From Nicotiana tabacum (lineage: Eukaryota; Streptophyta; Magnoliopsida; Solanales; Solanaceae), in assembly GCF_000715075.1 (NCBI RefSeq), contig NC_134094.1, positions 82,103,120 through 82,167,119 on the forward strand: DNA of 64,000 nucleotides, read 5' to 3'. How positions within the stretch are numbered: position 1 is the first letter of the stretch; each line of letters starts with the position of its first letter. A program made the position numbers and the translations under genes. The notes below the pieces were generated by a model. It made no database searches. It was given only the letters and a program-made list of their open reading frames with translations, and was not told where the DNA came from. Shown in pieces: positions 24,045-36,600 of the stretch.

Positions 24045-24335
24045 CCAGTTTCGCATCTGCGGACGAATTTTCGCACCTGCGTGCTCGCTTTTGTGAGAGA
24101 AATCTCACTTCTGCGAAGGCCACTGCCCAGTCGACCATCGCATTTGCGGAAGTTTTTCTGCTTCTGCGGGAATCGCTTCTGCGATGCCCCTCCGCTTCTG
24201 CGCCTTCTCTGCCCGCTTCTGCGCTTCCGCAAGTGCGGGATTTTCTTCGCACCTGCGACCACTGCCATGCCCTTCCATCTTCGCTTATGCGACTTAAATC
24301 TCGCATTTGCGATCAATTTCATCGCAGATGCGATG
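24045..24335. repeat. Cluster of CpG-rich palindromic words in the solo LTR
   Basis: Words such as 'ttcgcacctgcg', 'cttctgcg' and 'gcttctgcg' repeat through about 290 bp. In LTR orientation this is about 0.70-0.99 kb from the LTR start. The equivalent cluster in the LTR at 57559-60624 lies at about 0.73-1.03 kb. Confidence 0.8.
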
Positions 24336-26475
24336 AAACTAGTGGCAGATTTCCAACAGACCTTTAAGTCCAATATTTGGTCCGTTTAACCATCCGAAAC
24401 TCACCCGAGGTCCCCGGGACCTCAACCAATTATACCAACATGTCCCAAAATATAATACGAACTTAGTCGAGGCTTCAAACCACATCAAACAATGCCAAAA
24501 TTACAAATCGCATATCGAATCGAATTATAAGTTTTTTAATTCTTCCAACTTCTATATTTTACGCCGAAACGTATCAAATCAATCCGGAATGACTTCAAAT
24601 TTTGCACACAAGTCATAATTGACGTAAGGGAGCTATTCCCATTTTTGGAATCGAAATTCGACCTCGTTATCAAAAATTCATCCATCGGTAGGATTTTTTC
24701 CAAAATCTTCTATTTTCCAACTTTCGCCAAAATGTGTCGAATTGTCCTACGAACTTCAAAATCCAAATACGAACATACGCCTAAGTCCAAAATTATCATA
24801 CAAAGCTATTGCCATCATCGAAATTCTATTCCGGGGTCGTTTGCTCAAAAGTCAACTCCCCGGTCAACTCTTTCTATTTAAGCTTCAAAATGAGAATTTT
24901 TCTTTAAATTAAATTCTGAATCTTCCGAAAACCAAACTCGACCACACACGCGGGTCATAATATATATTGTGAAGCTTCTCGAGACCTTAATTTATTGGAC
25001 AGGGCATAATTTCTTAAAACGACAAGTCGGGTCGTTACAGAAGAACAAGGGTTCCTGGAAAGCATGCCAGATCCCCCTTTCTCCCTTATTTCAGTTCTGG
25101 GGGAAGCATTTTTGTTGGACCTCCTACAATTTTTAACATCAAGCATCCATTTACTGGGGTTATTAGCGACGATGTTGATCTTGACTTGTTGGAAGAATTC
25201 AATAAGTGATTATATTTAGGTACCGACAAGGTTTCAAAGAGGTTATATTTTACAATATTTTTTATATTATCGAGTGCATACAATTTATGGATTTCAAATT
25301 TAAACTACATAATAATTGTACTTGCTGTGTCTTTAAATAAGAGGAAGGCGCCTTATACTTTAAAAGACAACCAGCTCAATCTGTTGTTTGATCTTGGAGT
25401 GGAGAAAGTTGATAAAACTGACTGGTTTTATACTTTGGCACATCCCGGGCAAGTACTCAACAACACGGTACACACATACCCTGGCAGAATTTAATGATTA
25501 GCTGTAATATTATGTTATTTTAGAAATATGTAGATTTTTTGTTTGAAAATTGTAGTTAAATTGTATGAAGCATTGAGAAATAATGAAATCTGTTTTTTTT
25601 GTTGCAGCACATTGATGTTATTTTATACTATTTGAGGAAGTGAGGAAAGTATGGTCCTGAAAATAAAATACGGTTTACAACCACTAACAGTATGTTCAAA
25701 ACTAGAATTGAACAAATTTATGAGAGGTACATTAATGCTCCTGCCGATAAGAAGCTTGTTGTTGTCAAACCCCATAACGTCGTAGCGGAATACATATTGG
25801 GGTACCGATTACTTGCAAATGTTGCGTGGGACAAAGTTGATTTTGTGATTATGCCCATAAACATTATGGAGAAATTTCATTGATTGTTGGCTGTGTTTGA
25901 CATCACCGATAGGGTTCTATATGTTTATGATTCTATGGTCTCTTCACGAAATCACAAACTTGTTGAATCTGTTGTCGACAAGTTTGCTATTATGATCCCC
26001 CTCTACTTATCATGCACCGGCTTCTATGGCAAGCGTCCAGACATCAACTACAAGAACACAAAGGCATACATTGAAAAAGGTGTTACTGACCCTCTTGACA
26101 TTCAGTGATTGGTCGGTGAGATACCCCATCAAAAAGAAGGATCACCGTATGTGCTGCTTTTCTTCTATCTATTTAACTAATTGTATTTTACATTGAATGC
26201 TAAAACTTTTCCCCTATTATTTTTTGCAGTGACTGTGGTGTATACTTGGCGGCATTTGCAGAATATGTAAGCATTGGAAAGCTATCGATTTCAAAGGAAG
26301 ACCTTTCTGATATTGATCAACACCGTTGACGCTATGGAGCGCTCCTTTGGGATTATGCTAGGAAAAAGCAAGAGCTTGGTGCAATTAGTGAAAGTGAGGT
26401 AACTGGAAGATTAGCAAGAAGAAAAGTTACACCAGCTGTGAACGAAAGAACACAAGTCCGAAAAAAGAAGAATTA

Positions 26476-27054
26476 GTTGCCCTTTTCAGTAAAAACAAAA
26501 ATTATAGTTAAAGTGTTTAGATGTAGCTGGATTGTAGTAAAGTTGTAGACAAATTATTTATTAAGAAAGAGTCAGTTGTAATTTATTTGTAGTAGATTTG
26601 TGCTACAGTTTTTTTTACCTTTTGTGTTGTTATTTTGTCCATAATTCTACTACATAGAATAGAAAACATATGTGGCTTTTTCTTTGGTTGAAAGTTGTTA
26701 GTACTTGATCTCGATATTGGTACTATATAATTTCTTTACAGCATAACTATAATTATTTCTACAACTATTATACAAAAATACATAATCTATTCAATTTAGC
26801 AGTGTTGTTAGGAAAGGGTGAAAGTAATAAATAAACTCAGTATTTGAACAAAACAACTACAAATCAATTGCATTAAGAGTTGAAATCTGTTTAGCAAACA
26901 TTCATTATACGAGACAATGTTTATTCAAATTAACAACACATTTACACCATAACTATAATTCTCCAGAACAGAACAAATACAACTTCATATGTCTTAAAGG
27001 ACAGATTATCATCAACAGTACTCAGTAAAAAAAAACTTTAAATTTTATCAATTT
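26476..27054. other. Spacer between the two convergent MULE genes
   Basis: AT-rich DNA with no gene. It presumably contains the 3' ends of both transcription units. Confidence 0.5.
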
Positions 27055-29867
27055 TTATTTCCTTTTGGGAGCATTCATACAAGATCTTTTGTTATGCTCT
27101 TCTACTCCGCAGTTGCCACATGAAGCCTTGTACTTTTTTGCATTTACTTCATCATATGGTTTGTATCTTTGTTTTTGAGGTCTCCCTGGCTGCCTTTTCC
27201 CGGTAGGTGGCTTTACAACTTCTTCAGCTATATGTTGTGGCACATTCCATTTGCTTTCGTCAGGCAGTGGGTCTACTGGTATTTCATAAGTCTGCATATG
27301 TCTCTCGCTCGTGTAATAAGGAGAATAATAGATTTCATAAGGCTCAATCCTGTGCCTCAAAGCCACCAAAGCATGTGCACAAGGAAGTTCATCAAGCTGG
27401 AATTATCCACAACTACATCTCTTGTTGTGAAGGCAAACAATGAAGCGCTTCACACCATCTATCACAGTATGGATGTAATATGTTGAAGCCCTCACCTACA
27501 ATTTCATTACAAACACACAACAATTTGTCAGCAACATATACAAAACAAAATAACTGCAATTATACAACAACTTTTTTACAATTAACAGTATATATTTAGT
27601 TTGACTAAATCAATGATCTGATGTTATTGGCTATAGCTTACTCTCATCTTTTGCGATAATGTCCTGTTGTCCTCCAACTCTTTGTTGTATTTTTTCCCAA
27701 GGTATGTGAACATACCCTTTGCATTCAATAACTTTTCATTAGTCCAATGTTCACGAAGAGTCCTCATGTACTCTAATAGTTTCACTACGGGCAGCTCTCT
27801 TGCATCTTTGGTTACCGCATTCAATGACTCTGCAATGTTTGATGTCATCGTCCACGTTCTGTTCACTGTAGCATGTACCCGAGACCATATTTGATAGCTA
27901 ATATCGTATAGGTATGCTTTAACACGTGTGTCGATCTCTTCAATCTTTTACATTCTTTCATTAAATTCATCAAGCGTATATGATCGTGCCGTGGCAAAGT
28001 ACAATTCGCTTAACTTTAGATGACCCTTCTAGAACTTTGACCTTACATTTGTCCAAATATGCCACATGCAAGCATAATGTGTCATGCCTGTATAAACAAT
28101 AGATGTTGCCTTCAAGATACTCCTATTCCGGTCCGAAACAACACACATATTTGTTTTTTCACCATATGCATGTTTGAATTGCTCAAAAAATCACCTCCAT
28201 GATGCGTCATTTTCTGAATCAACAACGGCGTATGCTAGTGGTAATATGATACCTATCACACATGTGGCAGAAAAAAATTCAATTTCTGTAATAAAACTTG
28301 AGAATATAAAAAATACAGTCTCGAAAACAACTTTATAATAATATTTTTATAATTAATCTACATTACCTGTTGCATCCATTGTGCTAGTTGTTAGCATGAT
28401 TCCCATATATGCCGACTTCAAGAAGGTGCCATCAACTACTACAACTGGCCTACAATGCTCCCAACCCTTGATGGACGTACTAAGTGCAACAAATACATAC
28501 AAGAAACAGTCATCTTCAGACTTCTGTAATTTCACTACCGACCCCGGATAAGTCTTCTCCAGAATATACAAATAACTCGGCAAACAACTGTAGGAATCAG
28601 CAGGATGACCTCTCAAAAATTCCAAAGCCTTTTCCTTCACTCTCCAAGCTTGCATGTATGTTAAGTTCACACCATGATCCGACAACATGTCAGTTTGTAT
28701 GTCTTTTGGTGTGTATATTGTCTTATAATCTGCATATTTTGGCATCACCATGCTACAAACTACCATGGCAGTAGGTTTGCATTGTATGTATGTGTTGTCC
28801 ATCTAAGAGCATGTGTGCAAGCTGTTGAATTTTCGAACCTTGAACAATGCTGATTCATTTATGCTGGTGGACTTGAAGTGCCACGTACAATTGTCACCAA
28901 CACATACAAGGCAGTAGCTACAAAATAAAAATAATTCAAAAAATATTATGGAAATTGTAGCTGCAAAATACGAGGTCGTTTATGCACAAAACTTATTTTA
29001 ACAATTTATATACAAAAAAACTACAACTTATACACAATATAAATTTGACAAATAAAATGTTCCTACCTTCTTGCACTAGACCTTTTCACCCTAAATTAAA
29101 ATTTATTCATGACAGAATAGTATTTCATTGCACTGACAGTTGTTTGCTTGTCTTGGTAAACTTGGCCTACTTCAATTACATTTGGCGTATGTTCTGTTAT
29201 GATCATACTTTCATATTCCACAATTTCCGGAGATGTTTTCATATCAATCAACTTCACTGTTCTTGAAATTTCTCCAATTGTATTACAATTGCTTGACAAT
29301 TGTACCATGTTAGTGTTATGATAATCAGAAGATCATGCACTCAATTAATAGTATATCAATTCAGACCTCTGTATATTCATGTGTTCAATATTTGACAGAA
29401 TGCTGGTAGAGGCGTAACAGTTGAACTACATTTGTTATGTAGTAAAATTGTAGATAATATATAGAAAAATTATAAAACACTTGAAATTGAAAAAACATTA
29501 GCATTGGAAATCAGAGCAAACCTGCAATTGTGCTCGCATTCGACATACTGCATTCCAAATCGAAATCACACACTGTTATACACAACAGATACATTCCTAA
29601 GTTTTTGTTTTCCTTTTTCGTCTCCATATACACTCGAACTCTCATATCGCTCCGAATTTCTATTGGAGGACAACGTTCATTGATAGTGTATTTGATTTCG
29701 ATAATTTTTGCGGAGGTATCGATTATTAGATGCTCTGCAATTGCAGAATTTAATTGACTATAATTTGAATCGTCATTGACTACAATTCCGTCAACATCAA
29801 AATCTTTGTATCTCTCAACGCTATCTCACCGACCATTGAGGTGAAGCAAAATCGCTAATTTTGACAT
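27055..29867 (-). pseudogene. MuDR-type transposase of the Ulp1-bearing MULE, broken
   Basis: Cut-and-paste DDE transposase. From the start at 29867 the minus strand shows an N-terminal segment (29520-29867) and a MuDR-like segment (29096-29308, EVGQVYQDKQTT). A zinc-ligand segment follows (28800-28920, CVGDNCTWHFK ... HTCS). The MULE core has the first Asp in VVVDGTFLK (about 28430) and the second in VVSDRNRS (about 28135). Then come a SWIM finger (CSCG ... LPCAHA, about 27400) and a CCHC knuckle CGNCGVEEHNKRSC near the C-terminus. Introns interrupt it. In-frame stops lie at 29826-29828 (TGA where Trp is expected), after HTCS near 28801, at 28191-28193 (TGA in a WRW-FF motif), near 28030 and 27950, and inside the SWIM finger (about 27411). 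It cannot make an intact transposase as it stands. Confidence 0.85.
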
Positions 29868-30752
29868 TATGTCGCGAAATTCAATTCAATTGTAGCTAAT
29901 TGTTTACAATTGTTTTGTTTAAACCCTCTGTTTATGAAAAAATAGAGAAAACAAGAGAAAACCAGAGAATAGAAGGATGCGATTATAACCAGTGAAAATC
30001 TGCGTAATAGAAGGATTATACGAATATGTTGCCTTCATAATTGGTGCGACGATTGCGTCAGTAAAATCTCTAAGCGATCCCAAAAATTCCGCGTCTAAAT
30101 AAGGAAGACTATCGCAGGAAGGATTCTAGTTTAAACAAGTGTATAGATTTTGTAACTAAATCGTGTTTAGGTCGGGTAAATTCAAAAATATGGACATTTA
30201 TCGTAATAAAGTTTCAAATAGTGTATATGAACGGAAAAATTGATGAAGCCTGTGCATCACACGGCCCAAACATGTTACTAATACATAAACCATAAGCTCT
30301 CCGTAAAATACCTATAACATGACTCTTTCTTTACAATATGCGTAGTATCGTATGACTTTTTCCTTATGATATGTGCAAAAATAATACATAAATATGGTTC
30401 CCTTCCAACAACCAATCCTCATTTACAACATCTCTGATCTAAAAACTAACTTGATGATAGAGAAGGAATTTCTGGTTATATGTTGCAACTGCATGGGGTA
30501 TCAAGAGTTCAAGAAAAGAACCGCAATATGGTGTTTAGAGACTAAACAAACCAAGTTCACTGGCTCATTCCTTCTTGAATGTCTATATGATGACGGCTTC
30601 CAAAAAATTCCAGTCCTATGAGATCTGTCAAACCATTTGGGACACCACACAATTACCACCAAAGGCTGCAACTCTCGGTATAAGTCTTTGTACATGTTTG
30701 ATTCCTGAAAATCAAAGCCAAATTTCAGTAGGTTTGGTGCACCATAAGGCAA
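29868..30752. other. End of the MULE and flank before the CACTA element
   Basis: Noncoding MULE leader up to 30241, then about 510 bp of flank. An 84-codon minus-strand frame (30501-30755) looks somewhat protein-like (GAPNLLKFGFDF, LVVIVWCPKWFD). I do not recognise it and it runs into the CACTA end, so it is not called as a gene. Confidence 0.5.
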
Positions 30753-30772
30753 CACTACTAGAAATTCGCTAA

Positions 30773-31290
30773 AAACCGACCAAAAATACCGACCAACGTT
30801 GGTCGGTTATGGCAAATTACCGACCAAAACGCGACCATTACGGTGTGGACGGTGTTTTGATGGTCGGAATAGCTTACCGACCAAAGTTGGTCGGAAATTA
30901 CCGACCAACTTTGATCGGTATATTAAAACGACCATCTGACAAGTTTAATTACTTACCGACCAACTTTGGTCGGAAACATATTTTATTAATTTAATTTTAT
31001 CGACCAAAATTGGTCGGTTTAACTAAATTATATTTTTTTTATTAATTATTAAAATTAAAAAAAACCGACCAACTTTGATCGGTAATTGAAAATATATATT
31101 TTTTAAAACTAATTAAAATTAAACATTACCGACCAACTATGGTCGGTAATCTCAACAATGCAAGCAAAATACCGACTAAAGTTGGACGGTAGTGTTGAAT
31201 TCTGGGAATTCAATGTTTATTAACCGACCAACTTTGATCGGTATTTTGGAATAATTTATTTTTTTTATTAAAAACCGAACAACGTTGGTC
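30773..31290. repeat. Left subterminal repeats of the CACTA element
   Basis: About ten copies of an imperfect 19 bp palindrome of the form 'ccgaccaacgttggtcggt', spaced roughly 40-80 bp. In characterised CACTA elements such subterminal words bind the TNPA protein; that role is inferred here. Confidence 0.85.
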
Positions 31291-31357
31291 GGTTCTGGGA
31301 TTAATTTTGGCATAAAATGCCTGTTTTGGCAGCTAAACCACCTGCCAGCATACCAAT

Positions 31358-31480
31358 ACAACAACACAACAACAACAACAACAACAACAACACAACAACA
31401 ACAACAACAACAACAACAAAAATACAACAACAACAACACAACAACAACAACAACAACAAAAATACAACAACAACATTCAA
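31358..31480 (+). repeat. (AAC)n microsatellite
   Basis: Imperfect 'aacaacaac' tract with a few 'aaaat' interruptions. Poly-Gln, Thr and Asn frames across it are artefacts. Confidence 0.95.
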
Positions 31481-31600
31481 TAAATACTTTAAAACTAACA
31501 AATTAAAGTTCAATTGAACATAAAAATCCAAAACCAAGTTAAAACTAATTACAACTAGTTCAAAACTGGTTCTATTTATCTAGTTCAAAGTATATAAAAG

Positions 31601-33598
31601 TCAAAGGGTGTTTTGTACAACATCATCATCACCGTCTGATGAACTTTCATCTACAAGACGATATAGAGAAGGGTCTTGTGGAGGACGGGAAGCACGATCA
31701 CGGGGAGGACGGGAGGAACGATCACGAGCAGGGCGGGAGGAATAATCACGTGGAGGTCGACCCTCTGGAGATGACTCACGAGATCGGGGCAACGGAAAAG
31801 CTCCACTAGATAGGAGTGTTCTGATCTGAGCTTGCATGCCAAGGAATTGAGCATCTCTAAGCCTTTCTCTTTCCTTGGCCGCTTCTAGCTCTGATGTGAG
31901 CTTTGTCACTATCTCCCGCATAGCGGAGAGGCTCTCCCTATTAAGTTGCTCGCCTTGCGAGGAAGTCCCTATTCCTCGCATTCCACACTTATAGCGATGG
32001 AAGTTTTTAGTAGGAAGCCCGTATACCTTCCCCCATTTTAGACCGCCAACAGACTCCAACCATATTCTTTCAGCATCCTCGTCCGAAGGTTGGGTTGGCT
32101 CACCCGATTCACCAGCTGGATGACTACGGATGAATTCCTCCACGTTACTTTGGTAGCGACCCTATATTATTTTAAATTAAATCAGTATTTCAAGTTGTTT
32201 ATAAAAGTAAATTATAATACTTAAATAAAATTGAAAGCTTATATATGCAGTCGAGGCCCGGTCCTCGACCCACCTATCTTGATCCCCCTCTTTCTTTTTC
32301 TTCACAACATGTGTCTCCTTGAATAGCTCATCATGACTCATTGGACGCCCATACTTCTTTTCCTGAAAATAAATTAATTTAGTTAATAAACAAAATAGAT
32401 ATACTTAGAAAAGTAAAATAATTTAAGCAATTACGTACCAATCTTCTTTTTATTGTCCCTAGGCTGATCGCACCTCCAGTGTGCAAGGAGCCTCCCTTCT
32501 CGGATGCGCGAGCTTTCTTTCCTTTTTCGCTCCTCTCTAAGAACTCTGCGGTAAGCCATTACCTTTGCAAATCATTCCACAAATTCTCAAGTAACCAGTC
32601 AGGCCTCTTGTTCTTCTTTCTAGCATCCGAGAAAGCATCCGCCAATCTCTTGCGAGCTTTATGAAGAAAATTTATAGCCACTTCCGCGCTATAGCGGTCT
32701 TCCTATACACACTTGCTCTGTATTTCAAAAGTTAAATATTAGATGGAAACATCATAAATATAAATTATTAAACTGTTTAAAAGAACATTTATACCTTAAA
32801 TTGATTGAAAATTTGCTCCTTCAGTGAGAATGGGCAATCAGTCCAAGTCACATAAGGGCCATCATAAAGCTTTCTGATGGCATTGGTGATTATCCTCGTA
32901 GTCTTATTACCCGGCCTGAACCTGTAATTTAACAATAAAAACACATTAATATCTTAGTAAAAATGATACAAATCAATAGACGCAAAAATAATGAATAAGA
33001 CTTACCCATCACCCTCAGGGACTATGATGATCCTGCCATATCGATCATAATGCACTACCTCGTCATCACCATCCGAAGCATGTGTATCAGAGGCATGTGA
33101 AGACGGTGTAGGCGGGTCAGAGCTAATGTCTCCCAGGAGAAGGCCTACAATAGATGGAGTCGATGATGAAGATAGTTGCGATCCCTGTGACTGCGACATA
33201 GCTGGATGCGACCTAAGTGGATGTGATACCGATGGCTGTGACCCGAGTGGCTGTGACCCAAGTAGCTGTGACATGGGTGGATGCGATCCATGTGGCTGTG
33301 ATATGTAGGGATGTGATCCATGTGGATGTGATGCAGATGGCTGTGAGGCAGCTGGACTGTATGTCGGACGTATAGTCCTGTGGCCCTGTGATAGAAGACT
33401 GGGTGTCTGATTGAAGGTGTACGGCTCGTGATGCTGTGGCAGCTCAGTATAGCCGTGTGGTGGAGGATAAGACATAGGCATCTCTGAAAAGGGTGGACAA
33501 GAGGGAGTATTATTTTCTACCCTCCTCTTTCCCTTCCTACCCTTTTCTCGACCCCGAGAACTAGTAGGGTCATTGTTACCTTGACCCTTGCCTGCCAT
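31601..33598 (-). pseudogene. TNPA-like gene of the CACTA element (Transposase_24 type), one stop
   Basis: The most plausible start is MAGKGQGNNDP at 33598; upstream in-frame codons lack context. Exon 1 (33598-33002) is basic, then Pro/Ser-rich with repeated SHPxG and SQPxG units, ending in an acidic tail. Later exons (about 32930-32793, 32704-32440, 32360-32250 and 32143-31601) encode FRPGNKTTRIITNAIRK, KARKRLADAFSDARKKN, ISLGTIKRRLEKKYGRP and a coiled-coil-like LTSELEAAKERERLRDAQF. This order is typical of plant Transposase_24/TNPA-like proteins, which bind the subterminal repeats. One in-frame TAA lies at 32559-32561, although it directly follows a possible splice donor. Exon limits are approximate. 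Confidence 0.75.
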
Positions 33599-33678
33599 CT
33601 GCATAATATAATACACATTTAGATTGAAACATCTAAGAAACTAGCTATAAAACGAGAGTGCTTTAAAAAACCAACTTT

Positions 33679-36600
33679 TTAATCCTCATCGACGTATTGT
33701 TCCTCGTCCGAGAATTCTTCGTCCTCACTTGTTTGAGCTTCATCAGTTGATTCCTCGTCCTCTTTTTCTATAATTGTTACTTCATTTATATCAATTTCTT
33801 CCAATATGCGTTCAGGATGTTCCAAATCATTTTCTAACTGATTGTCCACTATTTGGTGAATATTGGAGATATCGTTTTGATATGCAACATCTAACACATT
33901 CTCGACTTCCACCCTACCTACAGGCTTAGTTTTTATTACAACCCACCAATCGGACTTATTCCGCCGTAATGGATAAGGAGCATAATACACTTGCCTAACG
34001 TTATGTGCAATTATAAAAGGATCATAGCGATCATACTCCCTCGTATGATTAACCTCAATTATGTTGTATTGGTTGTGTACTCTTGTACCTCTTGTTGGAT
34101 TTGGGTCAAACCACTTGCATCTAAAGAGTATCAATTTCTTATATGGCCAACCTGCATATTCTAGTTGTAATATTTCATTGACCACACCATAATAATCAAT
34201 ATCTCCAACTTGGTTGCCATCACCACCTTGAACCCATACCCCGCTGTTGTTGCTATTTTTATTTTTAGAGCAATCCTCTGTATGAAACTTATAACCATTC
34301 ACTACGTACTTAGACATTGTTGTGACCTGAAACCCAGGTCCCCAAGATATATCTTTCAAAAATTGATTTACACCATTATTTGGATTATTTACCTACATAG
34401 AATTAAAAAAAGTCATAAGTTAGCACAACTTATGAATCAATTTTTATACATTCACTACATATGTATATATATACACTTACAAACTGTTTGAACCACGTAT
34501 CAAATCTCGTATATACAGCATCATAGCCAAATTGACCCACGAAGTGACTGTGACATATCAAATATTTTTAGTAGTTGCATCAATATATAGTCACAGTAAA
34601 TTTTACATTTTGATAACTAATAAATCAATACTTACTTGAGAAATGGTACAACTTCGGGACAATTTAGCAACACATGAAGTGTAGCTGACTTGTACTCCAT
34701 ATCACTCAAACTTCTCTTTCTAACATCCTTAGAACATCGGCCTGGTTGATTGAATATGGACATTGGTGGATATAATGGATCATTCACACATTCGACCGTG
34801 TGCCTATTGGGCCTATTCCTAGAACATGGCACGTTACTCTCAAAATAATAAGAACAAAAATGTGCAGTTTCCTTTGCAAGATAGGCTTCGCATATAGATC
34901 CTTCAATCTTATTCCTCTGCTTAACAAATTATTTGCATTTGCCAATTGTCCTACATAATCTCATGTTAGCCAATAACATTCAAATAAAATAGAATATTAC
35001 ATCAAACTTATAATATTACCTCTCAAAGGGATACATCCATCTGCATTGAACAGGCCCTCCAAGTCGTGCCTCGTGTACAAGGTGTATTGGAAGGTGTTCC
35101 ATCACATCAAAGAAACTACATGGGAATATTTTTTCCATCTTACTAGAAATTACAGGGATGTTCTGGTCCATCCGAAGTAGGTTTTCTTCCCTTAATGTGG
35201 TAGAACACAAGTCTTTGAAAAACAAACTAATCTCTGTGATGGGTTTCCAGATTCTTTCAGGCAAACCACAAAATGCAATAGGCACTAAGGTCTCCATGAA
35301 AATATGGCAGTCATGACTTTTCAAATGGCTCAACTTCCCTACCTCCATATTTACTTTTTTTCCAAGATTCGACGCATAACCCTCAGGCATCTTTAATTTC
35401 GTAACCCAATCACAAATTTGTCGTCTTTCCTCCAAAGTGAATTTGTAACTTGCTTTGGGCTTGAACACCTTACCATTGTTTGTTGTCTGCAAGTATAATT
35501 CAGGCCGCCTGCAATATTCTTGTAAGTCCATTCTAGCCTTCAGGTTATCTTTTGTCTTACCTTTAACATCCATCACTGTGTTGAACAAATTATCAAAATA
35601 ATTCTTCTCAATATGCATGACATCAAGGTTGTGTCGGAGAAGATTATCCTTCCAATAAGGCAACTCCCAAAATATACTCTATTTCGTCCAATTATGATTA
35701 ACACCATATCCGGGGAATCTATAAGGTGGAGCCTCAGTAACTTTACTGAAGTTCTGGACCCTCTCCCAAATTTCCTCACCTGAAAGTATCGGAGGTGGAG
35801 AATCATATTCCACTTTATTCTTTTTGAATGCATTTTTCATCCTTCTAAACTCATGATCATCAGGCAAGAATTGATGGTGACAATCAAACCATGATTGCTT
35901 TCGGCCATGTTTCAAAGTGAACGCTTTACTATTTTCCATACAGTAAGGACAAGCTAGCTTCCCAGCAGTCATCCACCCAGACAATATTCCATACGCAGGA
36001 AAATCATTAATAGTCCACATTAAATTAGCACGCATATTAAAATTCTGCTTGGTTGATATGTCATATGTTTCAACACCATCATACCACAATTGTTTTAGCT
36101 CATCAATCAAAGGTTGCAAATATACATCAATCAAACTTTTCGGATTACGTGGACCGGGGATAATACAATTTAAGAATATATATGGACTAGTCATACACAA
36201 CTCAGGTGGTAGATTATAAGGTGTAAGAAAGACAGGCCAACATGAATATGGTATCGCAGATATAGAAAAAGGCGTGAAGCCATCGGCACACAGACCTAAC
36301 CGAATGTTCCTTGGTTCACTAGCAAAATCTGGATATGTCCTATCAAAGTGCTTCCAAGCTTCTCCATCTGAAGGATGACACATAACACCAGGTGGTCTTC
36401 TATTTTTAAAATGCCATCTCATATGAGGAGCAGAACTCATCGACGCATATAACCTCTTTTACCTAGGTATAAGAGGTAAATAATACATTGCCTTGACAAC
36501 GACCATATTCCCGCTGGAAAGCCTCTTGAAACGAGGCTTTTCGCAAAATTTACAACTGTCTAAAGTTGCATCATCTTTATAATATAACATGCAACCATCT

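Larger units (their letters stand above)
21350..25039 (-). mobile_element. Solo LTR (3.69 kb) inside the MULE
   Basis: Read on the minus strand it starts TGTAACGACCCGAC and ends GGGTCGTGACA, the TG...CA form of an LTR. A perfect 5 bp duplication GAAGA flanks it (21345-21349 and 25040-25044). No gag, pol, primer site or polypurine tract is present, so this is a solo LTR left by recombination. The 3' part matches the LTRs ending at 1911 and 60624. It lies between the DUF1985 and peptidase parts of the Ulp1-like gene. Probably a long-LTR Ty3/gypsy family; the lineage is not provable here. Confidence 0.92.
17530..26475 (+). pseudogene. DUF1985/Ulp1-like (C48) cysteine protease gene of the MULE, broken
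   Basis: 17530-17811 encodes a basic, Lys-rich N-terminal segment. 18844-19640 encodes a DUF1985-like domain (RYYPTPVVPGQINVLF, FALITGLRC, ILYLIEFFICPS) with stops at about 19048 and 19360. After exon remnants and the inserted LTR (21350-25039), 25340-26475 encodes the peptidase: His at 25878-25880, Asp at 25929-25931 (VYDS) and Cys in DCGVY at 26234-26236. The Trp codon normally following the catalytic His reads TGA (25881-25883). Another stop precedes the last 50 codons (about 26327). Such proteins would act as SUMO/ubiquitin-like proteases, but their role in the transposon is unknown. Start and exon limits before 18.8 kb are uncertain. Confidence 0.75.
17195..30241. mobile_element. Mutator-like element carrying a Ulp1-like protease gene (Kaonashi/KI-MULE type)
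   Basis: The ends form an imperfect inverted repeat of about 38 bp (17195-17232 against the reverse complement of 30203-30241), with the identical core 'tatacactatttgaaa'. Between them lie a DUF1985-Ulp1 pseudogene on + and a MuDR-type transposase pseudogene on -, arranged convergently. This gene pair is the known hallmark of the Ulp1-bearing MULEs called Kaonashi/KI in Arabidopsis and other plants. About 3.7 kb of the span is a later solo LTR. I could not identify a 9-11 bp target duplication, so the exact outer limits may extend some bases. Confidence 0.75.

Noticed and set aside
30501..30755. Protein-like minus-strand frame next to the CACTA end
   Set aside because: It does not resemble a family I know, the CACTA insertion point bounds it, and no consistent exon structure continues on the far side (38927 onward).
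31285..31537. Poly-Thr, poly-Gln and poly-Val frames on both strands
   Set aside because: They come from the (AAC)n tract.
33126..33308. Cys/Asp-rich repetitive peptide frame on +
   Set aside because: Antisense shadow of the SHPxG repeats in the TNPA-like gene.
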